From: Yaniella halotolerans DSM 15476
GTDB lineage: Bacteria; Actinomycetota; Actinomycetes; Actinomycetales; Micrococcaceae
Assembly (NCBI RefSeq): GCF_000420805.1
Contig: NZ_ATVQ01000001.1
Span: forward strand, 806,001 to 870,000
Reading direction: 5' to 3'
DNA: 64,000 nt
Shown: positions 24,077-33,211 of the stretch, piece by piece
How the letters are laid out: each line of letters opens with the position of its first letter
Position numbering within the stretch: position 1 is the stretch's first letter
Translations under genes and position numbers: made by a program
Notes under the pieces: generated by a model
Databases searched by the model: none
What the model was told of the DNA's origin: nothing
Seen by the model: only the letters and a program-made list of their open reading frames with translations

Positions 24077-26149
24077 GTGGCACAAGGAATTTACATCACA
24101 ACGACGACGGCCCGGGCAGGAAAAACGCTGGTGTCGATGGGTCTGGCCGATGCGTTGAACCGCCGTACCCCACGGGTCGGATACTTTCGGCCAATCGTTG
24201 CCGGTGATGTCGTCGAGGCCGATCCCATGGTGCAGCTGATGCGCGAGAAATTTGGGATCGGGGCCGAAGCCGCAGCCGGTGGAGTCACCGATACCTACGC
24301 CCGCACGATGGTGGCTTCCGGAAAACAGGATGAACTGTACGCTCAGTTGGTGGCCGCCTATGAGCAGGTGGCGGCCAACGCCGATGCGGTGGTCATCGAG
24401 GGCACCGATCTGGTCACCGGTGATTCCGGGTTCGAAGCAGAAATGGACACCGAACTCGCGCTGCACTTCAACGCTCCGGTGCTGGCCGTGGTATCGGCCC
24501 AGGGCTTGACGCCGCAGGAAGCCTCCGAGGCCGTTGAGCTGACACGCTCAAATCTTCGCGATGCGGGTTCTGAATTGCTTAGCATTGTGGTGAACCGCGC
24601 TGATCCAGCACTGCTCGAGCAAATGTCCCAGACCATCAAACCGGGGACCAACCAGCGCAAGGTCTACATCATCCCCGAGCTCCAAGAGCTGCGCTACCCA
24701 ACCATTGGCGAGGTCGCGACCGGGCTGTCGCTGGATCTCGTGGCCGGTTCCGAGCAACTGGACCGCGATGTATCCGAGGTCAAAGCTGTTTCGATGGAGG
24801 GCGGCAACTTCCTGCAGGTGCTCAATGACAGCGCCCTGGTAATCGTCTCTGGAGATCGGTCAGATGCCATCCTGGCCACGCTGGCCGCAGCACGCACCGC
24901 AGAATTCCCGGTACCCGCGGGCATGATTTTGACCAACGGTATCGAGCCCAATGCGATGATCCAACGCCTGTACGCTGACGCGCCGTTTCCTGTCTTTGTG
25001 TCATTCGCTGATACTTTCACGATGGCCCGCCAGGTGGCTGCCATCCCGTCGAGCCTCTCGGCTGCTCAACCGCGAAAAATCGCGGCCGTCCTGGGCGCAT
25101 GGAATCAGCACGTCGATGAAGACGAACTACTCAGCCGCATCGAGTTGGCCCGTCCCTCAGCGATGACACCGGTACGTTTCCTACACCAACTGACTGCACG
25201 GGCATCGGCTGATCGTAAACGCATTGTCCTACCCGAAGGCGAGGACCCTCGGATCCTTCGCGCCGCAGAAATTCTGCGTCGTCGTGGCGTCTGTGAACTC
25301 ACCATTCTGGGTGATGTCGACCGGATCAGCGAGCTCGCAGCCAGCGACGGTGTGGACCTGAGCGGCGTTGACCTGATCAACCCTGCCGAATCCCCCGACC
25401 GGGAACGCTACGCCCAGGCCTATGCCGAGGCTCGCGCGCATCGCGGCGTTGATATTGAATACGCTCGCGAAGTCATGTTGGACGGCGCCTACTTCGGCAC
25501 CATGATGGTCCAACTCTCCGATGTGGACGGCATGGTCTCGGGGGCTGCCAATACGACCGCCCATACGATTCGTCCGGCCCTGGAATTTGTGAAAACTCAA
25601 CCGGGCACCAAGATTGTGTCATCGGTGTTCTTCATGCTGCTCCCCGACCGGGCGCTGGTCTACGGAGACTGCGCCGTCAATACCGACCCCAATGCCGAAC
25701 AGCTGGCAGACATTGCTGCCGCTTCGGCCGAAACCGCCCAACAATTCGGTGTCGATCCGCGGGTTGCGATGCTCTCGTATTCGACCGGCGACTCCGGCTC
25801 TGGGGAGGCAGTGGATAAAATCCGAGAAGCCACCAACCTGGTGAAAACCGCGCAACCTGATCTCAAAGTCGACGGCCCGCTACAGTATGACGCTGCCGTC
25901 TCGGCATCAGTCGCGGCTTCGAAGATGCCCGATTCGGAGGTCGCCGGCAACGCGACCGTCTTTATTTTCCCGGACCTCAACACCGGGAATAACACTTATA
26001 AGGCCGTCCAACAGTCGGCCGGTGCGGTCGCCGTTGGACCGGTGCTGCAAGGGTTAAATAAGCCGGTGAATGATCTTTCACGCGGTACCACGGTTGATGA
26101 CATCGTCAACACCGTTGCCATCACCGCCATCCAGGCACAAGCACAGTAG
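24077..26149 (+). CDS. pta: Phosphate acetyltransferase
   Basis: A 690-residue enzyme that interconverts acetyl-CoA and acetyl phosphate. Residues 1-230 are a P-loop-like dethiobiotin-synthetase-type domain (GIYITTTTARAGKTLVSMGLADAL). Residues 230-350 are a DRTGG domain. The catalytic PTA_PTB domain covers about 370-690, with RKRIVLPEGEDPRILRAA, an MVSGAANTTAHTIRPAL segment and VFIFPDLNTGNNTYKAVQ. The three-domain length is the E. coli type. The GTG at 24077 follows GGAAGGGAAA and matches the family N-terminus. It forms an operon with ackA, 12 bases apart. Confidence 0.96.
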   Translation: MAQGIYITTTTARAGKTLVSMGLADALNRRTPRVGYFRPIVAGDVVEADPMVQLMREKFGIGAEAAAGGVTDTYARTMVASGKQDELYAQLVAAYEQVAANADAVVIEGTDLVTGDSGFEAEMDTELALHFNAPVLAVVSAQGLTPQEASEAVELTRSNLRDAGSELLSIVVNRADPALLEQMSQTIKPGTNQRKVYIIPELQELRYPTIGEVATGLSLDLVAGSEQLDRDVSEVKAVSMEGGNFLQVLNDSALVIVSGDRSDAILATLAAARTAEFPVPAGMILTNGIEPNAMIQRLYADAPFPVFVSFADTFTMARQVAAIPSSLSAAQPRKIAAVLGAWNQHVDEDELLSRIELARPSAMTPVRFLHQLTARASADRKRIVLPEGEDPRILRAAEILRRRGVCELTILGDVDRISELAASDGVDLSGVDLINPAESPDRERYAQAYAEARAHRGVDIEYAREVMLDGAYFGTMMVQLSDVDGMVSGAANTTAHTIRPALEFVKTQPGTKIVSSVFFMLLPDRALVYGDCAVNTDPNAEQLADIAAASAETAQQFGVDPRVAMLSYSTGDSGSGEAVDKIREATNLVKTAQPDLKVDGPLQYDAAVSASVAASKMPDSEVAGNATVFIFPDLNTGNNTYKAVQQSAGAVAVGPVLQGLNKPVNDLSRGTTVDDIVNTVAITAIQAQAQ

Positions 26150-26161
26150 GTTAGGTATGCA

Positions 26162-27355
26162 ATGCTCATTTTAGTGATTAACTCTGGTTCATCTTCGCTG
26201 AAATACCAGCTGCGCGAATTGCACGACGACGGTACAGACACCGACAATCCGATCCAGACTTCTGGTCTGATTGAACGCATCGGTGTCCCCGGTTCGGGCG
26301 TTTCAAACCATACCCAGGCGTTGGATGTCGTCGCGAAAGAGCTCGACGAAGTGCTGGATGGGCGCACCATCGATGCGGCCGGACATCGCGTGGTGCACGG
26401 CGGCGAACGGTTCAAAGCACCCGCGCTGGTGAACTCCGAGGTCATTCGGGCCATCGACCGGTTAGCCCCGCTGGCGCCATTACATAACCCGCCGGCGACC
26501 GAGGGTCTGCGCGCCATTCGGGATAAGTGGCCCGATATGCCGCAGGTGGTCATTTTCGATACGTCATTTCACCAGACCATGCCGCAGGAAGCTTGGCGGT
26601 ATGCGATTCCGGATCAGTGGTACATCGATCATGGAATTCGCCGCTATGGTTTTCACGGCACCAGCCACGACTTGGTCACCGGCAAAACCGCGGCACTCTT
26701 GGGCGTTCAACGGTCAGCGCTCAATGGCATGGTGCTGCACCTAGGCAATGGTGCCTCAGCCACCGCTATTCGTGGCGGCCAATCCGTAGATACCACGATG
26801 GGCTACACGCCACTGGCCGGACTGGTCATGGGCACTCGGTCGGGAGATATCGACCCCTCAATCATTACCCAGCTGGTCACCGCCCACGGCTACACCGCCC
26901 AGGAGGTAGCCCGGGTGCTCAACCACGAGTCTGGTTTGCTGGGTATGACCGGGCACGCGGATATGCGCCCGGTACTGGAAGCCGCTGAGCACGGTGAACG
27001 CAATGCCCGTGCTGCCTTGGACGTTGCGACCTACCGGCTCGCCAAATACATTGGGGCTTATCACGTGGCCGTCGGCGGTGCTGACGCGATTGCCTTTACC
27101 GCGGGTATCGGCGAGAATTCGGCACCGTTTCGCGCTCGCGTACTGGATCGGCTGGCTGTGCTCGGCGTCGAATACGACCCAGAGCTCAATGATGCGCGGT
27201 CCGATGAACCACGACTCATTTCGACATCGGCCTCCTCCATGGCCGTTGCCGTGGTGCCAACGGATGAGGAAATGGCGATCGCTCAGGATACCTTCCGACT
27301 CGTGGAGTCCTCTGGCGCCTGGTGCCAAGGCACCGACGCCTATTCGACCTCGTGA
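26162..27355 (+). CDS. ackA: Acetate kinase
   Basis: A 397-residue enzyme converting acetyl phosphate and ADP to acetate and ATP. The opening ILVINSGSSSLKYQL is the phosphate-binding strand. Catalytic landmarks are GHRVVHGGE, FDTSFHQTMP, RRYGFHGTSHDLV with the active-site histidine, and the adenosine site FTAGIGENSAPFR. Length and motifs are normal. It lies 12 bases after pta, giving the usual overflow pathway for acetyl-CoA. No clear terminator hairpin is visible directly downstream. Confidence 0.97.
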   Translation: MLILVINSGSSSLKYQLRELHDDGTDTDNPIQTSGLIERIGVPGSGVSNHTQALDVVAKELDEVLDGRTIDAAGHRVVHGGERFKAPALVNSEVIRAIDRLAPLAPLHNPPATEGLRAIRDKWPDMPQVVIFDTSFHQTMPQEAWRYAIPDQWYIDHGIRRYGFHGTSHDLVTGKTAALLGVQRSALNGMVLHLGNGASATAIRGGQSVDTTMGYTPLAGLVMGTRSGDIDPSIITQLVTAHGYTAQEVARVLNHESGLLGMTGHADMRPVLEAAEHGERNARAALDVATYRLAKYIGAYHVAVGGADAIAFTAGIGENSAPFRARVLDRLAVLGVEYDPELNDARSDEPRLISTSASSMAVAVVPTDEEMAIAQDTFRLVESSGAWCQGTDAYSTS

Positions 27356-27655
27356 GCACCAGCTAATCTGACTGAGCGGCTGCAGCCCAGCCGTCCACAG
27401 GTCCTAGTGTGCTGGGTCTTCTAACCAGGGTCCATCGCGTTTTCAACATTGGCTTCGTCGGCTTCATGGACTCGCTGAGTAGTGAGAAGATTTGGTCGTC
27501 GTTCAGCTCAAACTGCGCGATCATTGCCACCAAATTCATCGGCGCAATCCCCGCATGCTGTGAGGGCTAGGGCCCGACGCCCAACGCGCTGACATATTTT
27601 GTTATCCTTCGAAACTTCAACACGTTTCGTTCCGCTGTAGCCCCAACCGACCCAG
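27356..27655. other. Intergenic region between ackA and ku
   Basis: Nothing firm is seen in these 300 bases. The minus strand holds a 58-codon frame (27546 down to about 27370) with no good ribosome site and no family match; it is not called as a gene. The stretch could be remains of a lost gene. Confidence 0.4.
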
Positions 27656-28522
27656 TCAGCTGGCTTTTCTCTTCGTTGATTTCTTGGAGTTTTTGCTCGA
27701 ATCCGATTTCTTCGACCTCGACTTCTTCTTTGACGAGCGGGAACGATCCACGGATTGGCGCAGAGCTTCCATCAGGTCGACCACGTCACCACCGGTGTCC
27801 TCGTCCTCATCGTCATCTGGGAAGGCCTCTTCCAGATCCAGGGTCTCACCGGATTCGATCTTCGCGTCGATCAGTTTCTTGAGTTCGTCCTGATAATCAT
27901 CCCTAAACTCTTCGGGTTTAAAATCACCGGAGTACGCTTCAACGAGCTGAGCAGACATCTCGAGTTCCTTATCCGAGATTTTGGCGCGGGACTTAACGCC
28001 CTTGAAGTCCACCTCACGAATCTCATCGGCCCAACGCAGGGTCTGCAGCATCAGCAACTTGCCACGCGTGCGCAGGATCGCCAACCGTGTTCGAGTACGC
28101 AACGTGATCTTCACGATCGCTGTGCGATCCGTATCTTCAAGCGTTTGCCGCAACAACAGATAGGCCTTCGGGGTTTTTGAGGTAGGTTCTAGGAAATAGG
28201 AACGCTCCAGCATGATCGGATCAATCTGATCGGTCGGCACGAACTGCAAGACATCAATGTCGTCGCTTTCGCCGGCCGGCAGCGCGTCAAAATCATCTTT
28301 GGTCAGAATGACCCGGTGCTCGCCGTCGTCAAAGGATCGGTCGATGTCGGCGTATTCAACAATCTCCTCGCAGACTTCGCAACGACGTTCATATCGGATC
28401 CGGCCGCCATCTTTATCGTGCACCTGGTGCATATCGACGTCGTGCTTCTCCGTTGCCGAGTACACCTTCACTGGCACGTTGACCAGCCCGAAGACTATCG
28501 AACCTTTCCAAATTGCTCTCAT
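27656..28522 (-). CDS. ku: Ku protein (non-homologous end joining)
   Basis: A 288-residue bacterial Ku homodimer subunit that encircles broken DNA ends and recruits LigD. The start MRAIWKGSIVFGLVNVPVKVY is diagnostic, followed by RRCEVCEEIVEYADI and the FLEPTSKTPKAYLLLRQTL segment of the bridge. The tail after about residue 240 is rich in acidic residues and then in Ser/Lys, typical of the extended C-terminus that tunes DNA binding in actinobacterial Ku. The ATG at 28522 follows GGGGAGC and is preferred over one three codons upstream. It diverges from ligD over 106 bases, so the two end-joining genes probably share a regulatory region. Confidence 0.96.
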   Translation of the reverse strand: MRAIWKGSIVFGLVNVPVKVYSATEKHDVDMHQVHDKDGGRIRYERRCEVCEEIVEYADIDRSFDDGEHRVILTKDDFDALPAGESDDIDVLQFVPTDQIDPIMLERSYFLEPTSKTPKAYLLLRQTLEDTDRTAIVKITLRTRTRLAILRTRGKLLMLQTLRWADEIREVDFKGVKSRAKISDKELEMSAQLVEAYSGDFKPEEFRDDYQDELKKLIDAKIESGETLDLEEAFPDDDEDEDTGGDVVDLMEALRQSVDRSRSSKKKSRSKKSDSSKNSKKSTKRKAS

Positions 28523-28628
28523 GCTCCCCATTCAAACTGACCTGAAGGTGTGTTGGCTAGAGCGCGCTGGTTTCGACTCTCGTTTCTCGTCTAGCCCTCA
28601 GGTAGCATGCACGGCACAGGAGGTAGCC

Positions 28629-31118
28629 ATGGCATCCAATGAACAGCGCGTGTCCGTCGACGGGCACCGTTTGACGCTGACAAACCTCGACAAGGTCTAC
28701 TACCCAGAAACCGGTACCACCAAGGGTGAAGTGCTCGACTACTACGCCCGGATCGCACCGTATTTGATTCCGCACGCCCAGGATCGTATTGCCACTCGGA
28801 AGCGGTGGGTCAACGGCGTTGGCACTCCCGAGGATCCGGGTCAGGTGTTCTTCGAAAAGGACCTCCCAGACCATGCGCCGTCCTGGATCGCCACCCGTTC
28901 GATCAAACATTCCACCGGGCGCAAACGGTATCCGCTGATCCAAGATCAGGCGACGCTGACGTATCTAGCGCAGTTAGCCTCACTCGAGCTGCATATCCCC
29001 CAGTGGCGGGTGTCCCCCGGCACCTCAGATCCCGGCACGATCACCTCTGATGATCGGTATCCAGATCGCATGGTGTTCGATCTGGATCCTGGTGAAGGCC
29101 GTGGACTGGCCGACTGCGTGGAAGTAACCCACCTGGTGCGAGAGCTGCTCAATGGCATGGGCTTAGATGTTTATCCGTTGACCAGTGGGGCCAAAGGGAT
29201 CCACCTCTACGCCCCGCTGGATGGTTCGGCTACCAGTCAGGAAGTCTCTGCCGTCGCCCACGAACTGGCCCGCAGTTTGGCTGCCGATCAGCCGAAATTG
29301 ATCGTCTCGGCCATGAAGAAAACACTGCGCAAAAATAAAGTGTTCATCGACTGGTCGCAGAATGCCGCGGCCAAAACAACGGTTGCGCCCTATTCTTTGC
29401 GCGGGCGCTTCACCCCGACCGTGGCCACCCCGCGCACCTGGGAAGAACTCGATGAGCCAAGTTCTGTTGAACATCTCAGGCTCGAAGAGGTGCTCGAGCG
29501 GGTTGAAGATCTCGGTGATTTGCTGGAACCACTGGCGAAAACCGCCGGGACCTCCGAAACCGCGTCGGCGGCAACACCTCGCGACCGGCTCGAAGTCTAC
29601 CGGTCCAAGCGCGATTCAGAACGCACTTCAGAACCCATCCCACACAGCCACGGCACCAGCGGCGATGAGCTAACGTTTGTGATTCAAGAACACCACGCGC
29701 AAGCCCTGCACTGGGATTTCCGCCTGGAATACGAAGGTATTCTCGCCTCGTGGGCTGTACCCAAGGGGCCACCGACGGATCCGAAGAAGAACCATCTCGC
29801 GGTCCAAACCGAGGACCACCCGATGGAATATGCGACCTTCGAGGGCACGATTCCCAAGGGAGAATATGGTGGCGGCGAGGTCACGATCTGGGACTGGGGC
29901 ACCTACGAGCTCGAGGAATGGCAGGAGGGCAAGAAAGTTGTCGCCACCCTGCACGGTCAGGAGGACGGTGGACTCGGCGGGACTCGGAAGTTTTCGCTTT
30001 TCAATACCGGCGGCAGCGGGCCCAATGATGATCCACACAAGAACTGGATGATCCATTTGATGCAGGACTCCCCGCAAACCACCACGAAGACAACAGATGA
30101 CAGCGACGACAAGGCAACATCCGACAAGCCCGCCCCACAGACAGCGGATCCGGTGGATCTAAAACCGATGCTGGCCAGTATTGGCAAAACCGCAACGGTG
30201 GCTCGTGACGAATCCGACTGGGCCTTTGAGATGAAATGGGATGGCATTCGGGCTATCGCCACGGTGGAGGCGGCAACCAAAGATTCTGCCGGTGCGGTAA
30301 CGCTGACCAGCCGCAACGGCAAGGACATGACGACTACTTACCCGGAGCTCACCGAACTCGCACAGTGTGTCGACGTCGACTGTGTTGTCGACGGCGAAAT
30401 CGTCGCCCTGAGCCCCTCGAGCCGTCCGGACTTCGGGCGTCTGCAGCAACGTATGGGGCTCACCAAAACGCGAGAAATCGAGCGTGAACAGAGCAAAAAC
30501 CCGGTCTATCTGATGGTCTTTGACCTGTTGGATGTCGACGGCGAATCGTTGCTTCGCACCCCGTATGAACAACGCCGTAAGCGTCTAATAGAGACCGTTT
30601 CCGAGGGAAACCATATTTATGTGCCAGAGGCATTCGAGGGGACGCTGGATGAGGCCATGGACTCCAGCAAGGAGCTGGATTTGGAAGGCGTCATGGCCAA
30701 GCAACGGCAGAGCGTTTACCAGCCGGGAAAACGTACCCGCACCTGGTTGAAGCTCAAGCACGCTTCGACCCGCGAGGCGCTGATCGTTGGTTGGCGGACC
30801 GGCACAGGCGAACGCTCCGATACGTTTGGTTCACTGCTCCTGGCAGCTCACGGGGATGACGGCCTGGTCTATCTTGGCCGGGTCGGCACCGGGTTTAACC
30901 AACAACAGCTGCAGTCGCTTCGTAGCAAACTCGACGGACTATCCCGGAAAACACCGCCCGTAGAAGTCCCATCAGAAGACCGCCACGACGCACACTGGGT
31001 GACCCCTTCCCTGGTTGGTGAAGTCACGTTCGGAGGGATCACCGAGGCTGGGCGGCTCCGGCATCCGGTGTGGCGCGGGCTCCGTCAAGACATCGATCCC
31101 GACGACGTCAGCGTCTAA
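28629..31118 (+). CDS. ligD: Multifunctional DNA ligase D (polymerase-phosphoesterase-ligase)
   Basis: An 829-residue end-joining enzyme. Residues 1-300 are the primase-type polymerase, with the metal-binding pair D151/D153 in VFDLDPGEG. Residues 340-500 are the 3'-phosphoesterase, with HHAQALHWDFRLEYEG. Residues 510-829 are the ATP-dependent ligase, with the nucleotidyl lysine K536 in EMKWDGIRAI and later motifs VVDGEIVAL and LDLEGVMAKQ. This order is the mycobacterial one, unlike Pseudomonas, where the polymerase is last. The ATG at 28629 follows AGGAGGTAGCC. The stop lies four bases before the convergent EcsC-like gene. Confidence 0.96.
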   Translation: MASNEQRVSVDGHRLTLTNLDKVYYPETGTTKGEVLDYYARIAPYLIPHAQDRIATRKRWVNGVGTPEDPGQVFFEKDLPDHAPSWIATRSIKHSTGRKRYPLIQDQATLTYLAQLASLELHIPQWRVSPGTSDPGTITSDDRYPDRMVFDLDPGEGRGLADCVEVTHLVRELLNGMGLDVYPLTSGAKGIHLYAPLDGSATSQEVSAVAHELARSLAADQPKLIVSAMKKTLRKNKVFIDWSQNAAAKTTVAPYSLRGRFTPTVATPRTWEELDEPSSVEHLRLEEVLERVEDLGDLLEPLAKTAGTSETASAATPRDRLEVYRSKRDSERTSEPIPHSHGTSGDELTFVIQEHHAQALHWDFRLEYEGILASWAVPKGPPTDPKKNHLAVQTEDHPMEYATFEGTIPKGEYGGGEVTIWDWGTYELEEWQEGKKVVATLHGQEDGGLGGTRKFSLFNTGGSGPNDDPHKNWMIHLMQDSPQTTTKTTDDSDDKATSDKPAPQTADPVDLKPMLASIGKTATVARDESDWAFEMKWDGIRAIATVEAATKDSAGAVTLTSRNGKDMTTTYPELTELAQCVDVDCVVDGEIVALSPSSRPDFGRLQQRMGLTKTREIEREQSKNPVYLMVFDLLDVDGESLLRTPYEQRRKRLIETVSEGNHIYVPEAFEGTLDEAMDSSKELDLEGVMAKQRQSVYQPGKRTRTWLKLKHASTREALIVGWRTGTGERSDTFGSLLLAAHGDDGLVYLGRVGTGFNQQQLQSLRSKLDGLSRKTPPVEVPSEDRHDAHWVTPSLVGEVTFGGITEAGRLRHPVWRGLRQDIDPDDVSV

Positions 31119-31122
31119 ACAC

Positions 31123-32004
31123 CTATTCGTCCTGCGCCGTCGCTGGGCTTTCGAGTGCTGCTTTTTCTTCGGCAGCTTCAAGCTGGCGTTGGGCCTTGGG
31201 CTTGCGCGGTGAGGTCAGCTCAACAAAGAGCTCGGGCAGGTCATGCCATTGCGGCAGCGTCCCGAAGGTCTCGTGGGTTTGGATGACGACTTGGCGGGCC
31301 AAATTGCGGTTGGCCAGTCCGCCGATGCCGGCACCGAGTCCAAATGGGACGAGTCGGCCCATGAACCGAACGGTTTCACCGCGGAGCAGCGTTGTGGTGA
31401 ATCGTCGGGTCATGGCCGAGAAGGCGCGCTCAGTGAGTCCTGTGATACCGGAGGCGATCCAGGCGGCCGGTCCCAGCGTTCCAAACCGCGTACCGGGTTG
31501 AGCTGACGCGGCTTGTTTCAGAAGTTCGCGACCATCTTCGCCGAGCATGATGGTCATGACCAGTGCTTGGGATTCTTGATCATTTTTGGTGTGCAGCCCG
31601 GCTAGTTCGGCAACCGATTGGGCATACAGTGCGGTCAGCTCAAGGAACCCGATGGCGGCACCAAACGAGGCACCCAGGCTAGCTGCCGTACCGATACCCG
31701 GCACCGCCCCAACACCACCGGCAGCAGCCCCCGTCGTCGTCAATGACCCGATATAGAAACGTCCCAGACGTTGGGCGAGTTCCTCCGGGGTATCGTGCGG
31801 GTACTTTTTCATCAGGCGTCGCAGCTGAGCTATGACCATCGGCCGTTGTGCCCGCATAGCGGCTAGGACGGCCCGTTGGAACGCGGGTGTTGGACGCCCC
31901 TTGGAGTCGACGGCTTTGCCCAGCAGTTTTTGTGCGTTCTTGGCTGCTTTCTCTCCGCGGGCGTCTTTGCGAGATTTTTTGGGTTGTTCCGGATTTTTTG
32001 CCAA
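31123..32004 (-). CDS. EcsC-like protein
   Basis: A 293-residue protein. The middle has a Gly/Ala-rich hydrophobic stretch (TTTGAAAGGVGAVPGIGTAASLGASFGAA, about 95-125, split by eye) followed by LELTALYAQSVAELAGLH and, later, GAGIGGLANRNLARQVV. These features are those of the EcsC family, membrane-associated proteins of unsettled role named after a gene in the Bacillus ecs ABC-transporter operon. Both ends are charged: Lys-rich at the start, Glu/Ala-rich at the end. Start is TTG with a GTGAGC site. It is two bases from the alpha/beta-hydrolase-like gene on the same strand, so the pair is an operon. Confidence 0.65.
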   Translation of the reverse strand: MAKNPEQPKKSRKDARGEKAAKNAQKLLGKAVDSKGRPTPAFQRAVLAAMRAQRPMVIAQLRRLMKKYPHDTPEELAQRLGRFYIGSLTTTGAAAGGVGAVPGIGTAASLGASFGAAIGFLELTALYAQSVAELAGLHTKNDQESQALVMTIMLGEDGRELLKQAASAQPGTRFGTLGPAAWIASGITGLTERAFSAMTRRFTTTLLRGETVRFMGRLVPFGLGAGIGGLANRNLARQVVIQTHETFGTLPQWHDLPELFVELTSPRKPKAQRQLEAAEEKAALESPATAQDE

Positions 32005-32006
32005 AG

Positions 32007-32627
32007 TCAGCTCACATTCTGAGTCAGAAACGGTGTGATGGCCGAGGTGCTTTCAGCTTCAATCAAGCGTGTATTGGCTGTCAACCAATCATGAGCAAAT
32101 TCAGCTGAGGGGTCGTTGGAGTCCTCGATTGTCAGCCACAGGACCGGTGCAGCTTGGCTCGACGTTTCGGCGCCACCGTTGTCGAGTGCTGCCAGCATCG
32201 CATTATCGATGACGTACCCATCAATCCCGACCAAGCTGTTGACCACCTCGGGGCGTACTCGCAGCAGCGTGGTCGCCAGTGCTGCGCCTTGGCCGACACC
32301 CAACAGTTGGATGCTGGTGTAGCTTGTGGTGCCGTATTCGTCTTCGTCGATGGTGTCGAAGACTCGGTGGGCTGCGGAGATGACTTCTGGGAAGTTGGCA
32401 TGTTCGTGGTCTGTCGTGGTGAACCAGCTGTTACCAAACGTGGCGTCGAAGCCAGCTTGAATGGCCAGGCCCGTGGCAGTTTCGGGCAGGTAGCCAAAGT
32501 AATGTTCTGCGACGGTTTCCATGGTTGATCCGGCGTCGTGGAACACGAGGACGAGGTGCTCGGTGCGTAAGGCTTCGGGCAGCGACCACATGACGCGGTG
32601 CCCGGTAGACAAGGTTTCTGGGTACAT
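32007..32627 (-). CDS. Alpha/beta-hydrolase-fold protein lacking the nucleophile serine
   Basis: A 206-residue protein with the layout of a small esterase: a first strand HLVLVFHDAGS with an oxyanion-type turn, a helix, the nucleophile-elbow strand IQLLGVGQGAALATTLL, and a later VLWLTIEDSNDPS strand carrying an acid. At the elbow the expected G-x-S-x-G reads G-V-G-Q-G, so the serine is replaced by glycine. A final histidine is not obvious. It is therefore probably not a normal serine hydrolase, and may be a binding protein or a decayed enzyme. The ATG at 32627 is used; a GTG three codons upstream is the alternative. It sits upstream of the EcsC-like gene in one operon. Confidence 0.7.
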   Translation of the reverse strand: MYPETLSTGHRVMWSLPEALRTEHLVLVFHDAGSTMETVAEHYFGYLPETATGLAIQAGFDATFGNSWFTTTDHEHANFPEVISAAHRVFDTIDEDEYGTTSYTSIQLLGVGQGAALATTLLRVRPEVVNSLVGIDGYVIDNAMLAALDNGGAETSSQAAPVLWLTIEDSNDPSAEFAHDWLTANTRLIEAESTSAITPFLTQNVS

Positions 32628-32679
32628 GCGCTTCACTCTAACGAAACTGCTAGTACCCCGCAGGGTGTCGGCGCTGGGC

Positions 32680-33171
32680 TTAGCTCACGAAGTGAATCAA
32701 GACGCCCAGACCGAAGACGCCAAAGGCCATAATGGCGCAACCGCACTCAATGAGTATGCCCCACCCCATGGATTTCATTGCCTGCAGTGATGAGCGGGTG
32801 GCGGCGGCAAGGTCGCGTCGCCGGTAATACTCAGCTCCGAAGAGGCCGACGGCAAAGCCGATGAAGAGCCCCAGGAAGGGGATGATAAAGAGGCCGATAA
32901 TTGCGGCACCGGTTGCGATGAGGATTGGTGTGCTGGGAATGCGTTCTCGACGCATCGTTCTGCCTGTGAGCACCAGGGAGGCGCTCATGCCAACCAGCGC
33001 GAGTGCGGCGGCGATGATCCCGGTGGACCAGGATGCTGACGAGCCGATGATCCAGGCCCAGGCAATCATGGTGACGATAGCGACCGGTGAGCCCGGGACG
33101 ATGGGAAAGATGGTTCCGAAGATTGCCACCAGCATGAGCAGGGCGGCGCTGAGGGTTACGATGACTTCCAC
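32680..33171 (-). CDS. DUF456 family membrane protein
   Basis: A 163-residue membrane protein with about four to five hydrophobic helices. The features of DUF456 are present: a first helix ending in FGTIFPIVPGSP, the central FIIPFLGLFIGFAVGLFGAEYYRRRD, and a final helix after SLQAMKSMG. The role of the family is not known. It starts with GTG. It lies 52 bases upstream of the alpha/beta-hydrolase-like gene on the same strand and 40 bases downstream of the degenerate phosphatase-like gene. Confidence 0.82.
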   Translation of the reverse strand: MEVIVTLSAALLMLVAIFGTIFPIVPGSPVAIVTMIAWAWIIGSSASWSTGIIAAALALVGMSASLVLTGRTMRRERIPSTPILIATGAAIIGLFIIPFLGLFIGFAVGLFGAEYYRRRDLAAATRSSLQAMKSMGWGILIECGCAIMAFGVFGLGVLIHFVS

Positions 33172-33211
33172 GGTGGCAGTCTACTCGTCTTGGCCCGCTG
33201 TGGTACGGGAC

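Noticed and set aside
27370-27546. Short 58-codon minus-strand frame after ackA
   Set aside because: It lacks a good ribosome site and family similarity. Frames of this size occur by chance at this base composition.
28257-28628. Extension of LigD upstream of the ATG at 28629
   Set aside because: The added 124 residues would overlap ku, and have no similarity to LigD; the ATG at 28629 has an AGGAGG site.
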